From positions 3,156,001-3,220,000 of the forward strand of contig NZ_CP102409.1 in assembly GCF_024628725.1 (NCBI RefSeq): a DNA stretch of 64,000 nt. The letters run 5' to 3'. This document shows, one piece after another, positions 61,189-64,000 of the stretch. Source of the stretch: Ruegeria sp. YS9. Its GTDB lineage: Bacteria; Pseudomonadota; Alphaproteobacteria; Rhodobacterales; Rhodobacteraceae. Numbering within the stretch: position 1 is the first letter of the stretch; each line of letters begins with the position of its first letter. The notes under the pieces were generated by a model, which did no database searches, had not been told where the DNA came from, and saw only the letters and a list, made by a program, of their open reading frames with translations. A program made the position numbers and the translations under genes.

Positions 61189-61653
61189 ATGGAGCTTTCG
61201 AGCATACTGAAGCCCGAAGCAGTGCGTGTACTATCCGCCGCTTCCAGCAAGAAGCGGTTGTTTCAGGAAATCGGCGATGTAGCAGCCGCCAATCTGGGGC
61301 TCGACTCTCAGGCGGTCGTTGACTGTCTGCTTGAACGGGAAAGCCTGGGCCCGACCGGTGTGGGGCATGGCGTTGCGCTTCCGCACGCGCGTTTGCCCGA
61401 GCTGGATTCGGTTTCGGGCGTATTCGTCATGCTGGAAAAGCCCATCGACTTTGGGTCGGTTGATCGTCAACCCGTCGACATCGCCTTTGCACTGTTTGCA
61501 CCGGAAGAGGCCGGCGTGGATCATCTCAAGGCGCTGGCGCTTGTGTCGCGCACGCTGCGGGATACTTCGGTGTGCACCAAGCTTCGGGCGAACCCTGATC
61601 CGGTCAAACTCTATGCGATCCTGACCGAAGCGCAGTCCATGCAAGCAGCGTAA
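61189..61653 (+). CDS. ptsN: Nitrogen-PTS enzyme IIA
   Basis: 154 residues from ATG 61189. EIIA(Ntr) fold with the phosphorylated His66 in GVGHGVALPHARLPELD. It receives phosphate from NPr and regulates metabolism rather than sugar uptake. Order hpf-ptsN is common in proteobacteria beside lpt genes. A clear terminator follows. Confidence 0.95.
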   Translation: MELSSILKPEAVRVLSAASSKKRLFQEIGDVAAANLGLDSQAVVDCLLERESLGPTGVGHGVALPHARLPELDSVSGVFVMLEKPIDFGSVDRQPVDIAFALFAPEEAGVDHLKALALVSRTLRDTSVCTKLRANPDPVKLYAILTEAQSMQAA

Positions 61654-61657
61654 TCAG

Positions 61658-61689
61658 AAAAAAAACTCCCGGATTTCGGGGGCTTTTTT
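61658..61689 (+). terminator. Intrinsic terminator after ptsN
   Basis: A-run, then a CTCCCG / CGGGGG stem with a GATTT loop, then TTTTTT. It ends the hpf-ptsN message and may act in both directions, since the CAP-domain gene converges on it. Confidence 0.8.
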
Positions 61690-61708
61690 CTTTGTACGGT
61701 GATCGGGG

Positions 61709-62224
61709 TCAGCCGCCGGTTCCCATTTCCAGCGTCCACCAGATTTTCCCGCCTTTTTCCTGATGCCAGGCGAACCCCATCTGCGTGGCCTTGGGGTCCA
61801 TGATGACGGCGCGCGGTCCGGGTTCCTGCATCCAAGCAGCAAGGGTTTCGGTTTCGGTTTCGTAGGTCTCGGAAATGGCTTCACCAAGGAATGTGCCGAA
61901 ATATCCGACCCGTGCAGCCCGATCGATCGGAGAAGAACCGTCGGACCCAAAGTGCCAGGGCCGGTTCTGCCTTGCCATGTCCTTGGAATGGGTCGCCGCC
62001 GCCGCGTTCAACTGCGCGTTCAGCTGGACAGGCTGCAATCCCTGGGCCTGACGCAGGGCGTTGACCGAATCAACCATGCGGAACTGTAGTTTTTCCGGGT
62101 TGCCGCGAATTTTGTAGACCGTGGGCAGCGGGCGGCCGTCCGCACCAATGGTCGTGGTGCCGGTGTCTGTACATGCCGCCAGCGCGACAAAGCAAATCAA
62201 AAGTAAAGAAACGATACGCGTCAT
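61709..62224 (-). CDS. CAP-domain lipoprotein
   Basis: 171 residues from ATG 62224. Lipoprotein signal with lipobox LAAC. CAP/SCP features include NAAAATHSKDMARQNRPWHF, RAARVGYFGTFLGEAISETY and GFAWHQEKGGKIWWTLEMG. Secreted proteins of this family are often of unknown activity. A longer frame to 62356 lacks the signal at its start. It is divergent from the L,D-transpeptidase gene. Confidence 0.9.
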   Translation of the reverse strand: MTRIVSLLLICFVALAACTDTGTTTIGADGRPLPTVYKIRGNPEKLQFRMVDSVNALRQAQGLQPVQLNAQLNAAAATHSKDMARQNRPWHFGSDGSSPIDRAARVGYFGTFLGEAISETYETETETLAAWMQEPGPRAVIMDPKATQMGFAWHQEKGGKIWWTLEMGTGG

Positions 62225-62393
62225 GATCGACCTGGTTATTGTGTCTTTACAGGGCATAGCGCGCCTGACAGCTCTGAGCAAACGCGCAATGGCCCTAACT
62301 TGCGTGATTCTGCCGGTTTGATTTGCGACTGAAGCATTCTGGCAATAGAATGTCACGGATTTCAGACCTCACTTGAACACAGGACCCGTTGTC

Positions 62394-62993
62394 ATGGTCA
62401 AAAAGCGCATTCAAACGTCTACACGCAGGGGTTTTCTGGCTGGGGCCACCGCGACGCTGGCAACCCCCGCACTGGCACAGTACACCCCCGGTGATCCGCT
62501 GCGTCCCGCACCCGAACCCGAGCCATCGGTGCGCCGGAACGTATCGGGTTTTCGGGCACTGGATTGGCAGCCGTATTTTTCGAACACCAGAAACGGCGCC
62601 ATTCTGGTCGATACCGTATCGCGCGCGCTGCACTATTGGTCGGATGATCAAACCATATACAAACTCTACCCTTCATCGGTTCCACTGACCGAGGAACTGA
62701 CCCGCCGGGGGCGTACCAGCGTGATCAGAAAGGTGGAAGGGCCCAGCTGGTCTCCGACTCCGTCCATGAAAAAGCGAAACCCGGAATGGCCTGACTATAT
62801 CCCTCCGGGGCCGGATAACCCGCTGGGAACACATGCTTTATACCTGAGCTGGAAATACTATCGCATTCACGGAACGCACGATACGCGCAAAATCGGTCGC
62901 CGGTCGTCGAATGGCTGTATCGGTCTGTTCAACGAAGACATTGCCGAGCTGTTCTCGATGGCGAAGGTCGGCACGCAAGTGTTGCTAATTTGA
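62394..62993 (+). CDS. Tat-exported L,D-transpeptidase (YkuD)
   Basis: 199 residues from ATG 62394. Twin-arginine signal TRRGFLAGATATLATPALA. YkuD core with PLGTHALYLSWKYYRIHGTH and SSNGCIGLFNED, where Cys175 is the nucleophile. Cross-links or modifies peptidoglycan in the periplasm. An upstream TTG at 62373 would add seven residues. Confidence 0.92.
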   Translation: MVKKRIQTSTRRGFLAGATATLATPALAQYTPGDPLRPAPEPEPSVRRNVSGFRALDWQPYFSNTRNGAILVDTVSRALHYWSDDQTIYKLYPSSVPLTEELTRRGRTSVIRKVEGPSWSPTPSMKKRNPEWPDYIPPGPDNPLGTHALYLSWKYYRIHGTHDTRKIGRRSSNGCIGLFNEDIAELFSMAKVGTQVLLI

Positions 62994-63132
62994 CGACATT
63001 TTCGTGTGGGAACCCGCTTAGCGGTCAAGTTGCAATTGCATTCCAGCGTCAATGCTGATTAGAAAAAACCACGAGGTAAGTCTTAGATGTGCGGTTCCGG
63101 GCATTGGAACTGCGCAAATTCTGGAGGTTAAT

Positions 63133-63315
63133 ATGAAGAAACTCGTTCTCGCTGCTGCTCTGACTGCTGCTGCTTCGACCGCTTATGCTGGTAACCTGGA
63201 AGAGCCGGTTGTTGAAGCACCTGTTGTTGTAGAAGAAACTCAGGGTTCGTCGCAGGGCATCCTGCTGCCGCTGATCCTGTTGGTCGTTGTTGCTGCTGCT
63301 GTTGCTGCAAGCTAA
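63133..63315 (+). CDS. 60-residue secreted/membrane protein, Roseobacter type
   Basis: Signal peptide KKLVLAAALTAAASTAYA, a short acidic stretch NLEEPVVEAPVVVEETQG and a C-terminal hydrophobic helix LLPLILLVVVAAAVAAS. TGGAGG precedes ATG 63133. Codons are strongly biased (many GCT and GTT), which suggests high expression. From memory, similar tiny proteins are numerous in Roseobacter genomes, but the function is unknown. Confidence 0.8.
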   Translation: MKKLVLAAALTAAASTAYAGNLEEPVVEAPVVVEETQGSSQGILLPLILLVVVAAAVAAS

Positions 63316-63333
63316 TTCGACACGGAATTCATG

Positions 63334-63366
63334 AAAAAGGCGGTGGAGCAATCCACCGCCTTTTTT
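63334..63366. terminator. Bidirectional intrinsic terminator
   Basis: AAAAAGGCGGTGGA-GCAA-TCCACCGCCTTTTTT, a perfect 14-bp stem with a GCAA tetraloop between the 60-residue gene and hemH, which run toward each other. Confidence 0.93.
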
Positions 63367-63387
63367 GTTTTCCCAAGGCTGTGCCGG

Positions 63388-64000
63388 TCAGTCCAGCCAG
63401 CCGCGCAAGTTTTCTTCGATCACCGTGCCCAATGCAGCAATGTGCGCCGCATCGTCATTGAGGCATGGAATATAGGTGAAGGTTTCGCCGCCCGCGTCTT
63501 CGAAGCTTTCCTTGATCTCTTCGTTGATCTCTTCCAGCGTTTCGATGCAGTCGGCCGAGAATGCCGGCGCGATGACCGCTATGTTCTTTTTGCCCTGCTT
63601 GGCCAAATCCGCAACATGATCCACTGTATAAGGTTTCAGCCATTCCTCGGGGCCGAATCGCGACTGGAACGTCGAAACCAGTTGATCGTCTGACCATCCC
63701 AGCCGTTCCTTCAGCAGCCGTGTCGTCTTGGCGCACTGGCAATGATAGGGGTCACCCTGTTGCAGATACCGTTCCGGCATCCCGTGATACGAGCAGACCA
63801 GAATATCGGGTTTTGTCTCTGCCGCTGCATAAGCACGTTCAACCGATTGCGCCAGGGCGTCGATATAGGCGGGTTGGTCGAAATAGGCCGGTACGGTTCG
63901 CGAGGCGGGCTGCCAGGTTTCGTCCATGAGTGCGCGGAAGAACTGGTCATTGGCGGTGGCCGTGGTTGCGCCCGCGTATTGTGGGTAAAGCGGGAAGAAC
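63388..64000 (-). CDS. hemH: Ferrochelatase, C-terminal part (gene continues past the window)
   Basis: The frame remains open at base 64000, so the 5' part is missing. About 204 residues are visible. The C-terminal ferrochelatase motifs are SYHGMPERYLQQGDPYHCQC (with the metal-site histidine), LVSTFQSRFGPEEWLKPYTV and IAPAFSADCIETLEEINEE. It inserts Fe(II) into protoporphyrin IX to make haem. It converges with the small secreted-protein gene. Confidence 0.95.
   Translation of the reverse strand, partial: FFPLYPQYAGATTATANDQFFRALMDETWQPASRTVPAYFDQPAYIDALAQSVERAYAAAETKPDILVCSYHGMPERYLQQGDPYHCQCAKTTRLLKERLGWSDDQLVSTFQSRFGPEEWLKPYTVDHVADLAKQGKKNIAVIAPAFSADCIETLEEINEEIKESFEDAGGETFTYIPCLNDDAAHIAALGTVIEENLRGWLD

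Overview
The window is a gene-dense, GC-rich stretch of chromosome from a marine alphaproteobacterium of the Rhodobacterales (Roseobacter group, probably Ruegeria or a close relative). The evidence is the glnK-amtB pair, a CtrA-type flagellar cluster, glcDEF, leuB and leuCD, a DUF1523 gene, and a Roseobacter-type repeat (GGAGTATTTT...GAAAAGATGAAGC) present twice. I saw no rRNA, tRNA, CRISPR array, insertion sequence or prophage. Organism and family assignments come from reading protein motifs, not from database searches.

Layout. 1-2.8 kb: end of an XRE-cupin regulator, a small membrane protein, sseA and an aromatic/aspartate aminotransferase. 2.8-7 kb: glnK-amtB with an NtrC-type site upstream, then a class A penicillin-binding protein. 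7-15.5 kb: leuB, a thiol peroxidase-like protein, a LysR/epimerase divergent pair, an endonuclease/phosphatase-fold protein, and leuD and leuC separated by an HdeD-like gene. 15.7-19.7 kb: MscS channel, rsfS (behind a coupled 18-codon leader ORF), rlmH, a flavodoxin-like protein and a DUF599 protein. 19.8-23.7 kb: glcDEF. 23.8-28.4 kb: two tandem trypsin-fold proteases, hsp20, and an adenylate cyclase with TPR and HEAT repeats. 28.5-30 kb: gabD.

30.3-37.6 kb holds the least explained part: a one-strand cluster of a long coiled-coil protein, a 373-aa protein of unknown function, an AAA+ ATPase, a 445-aa protein of unknown function, a two-helix membrane protein and a DUF1523 membrane protein. 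Two visibly AT-richer small membrane-protein genes interrupt it. Stop/start overlaps (GTGA, ATGA, ATGA) link the ATPase, one AT-rich gene, a 51-codon ORF partly built from a GC-rich repeat-like block, and the 445-aa gene. I regard this as the best candidate for an undescribed system, possibly an ATPase-driven envelope machine.

37.7-54.6 kb is a flagellar basal-body, hook and export cluster: flgE-flgK-flgL-flgI, motB and fliI on the minus strand; flgB-flgC-fliE-fliQ-flgF-flgG-flgA-flgH-fliL on the plus strand; then lytic transglycosylase-flhA-fliR-flhB and a coiled-coil gene on the minus strand. CtrA-like TTAA-N7-TTAA boxes lie upstream of motB, flgE and (weaker) flgB. 54.7-56.8 kb: an Lrp regulator and a probable nickel-efflux operon (InrS/CsoR-type sensor plus NreB-like MFS exporter with a His-rich tail) with a 10-5-10 operator palindrome. 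56.9-61.7 kb: rnd, kdsD, lptC-lptA-lptB, hpf and ptsN, an envelope/LPS-transport and stress block ending in a terminator. 61.7-64 kb: a CAP-domain lipoprotein, a Tat-exported L,D-transpeptidase, a 60-aa secreted Roseobacter-type protein, and the C-terminal part of hemH running off the window.
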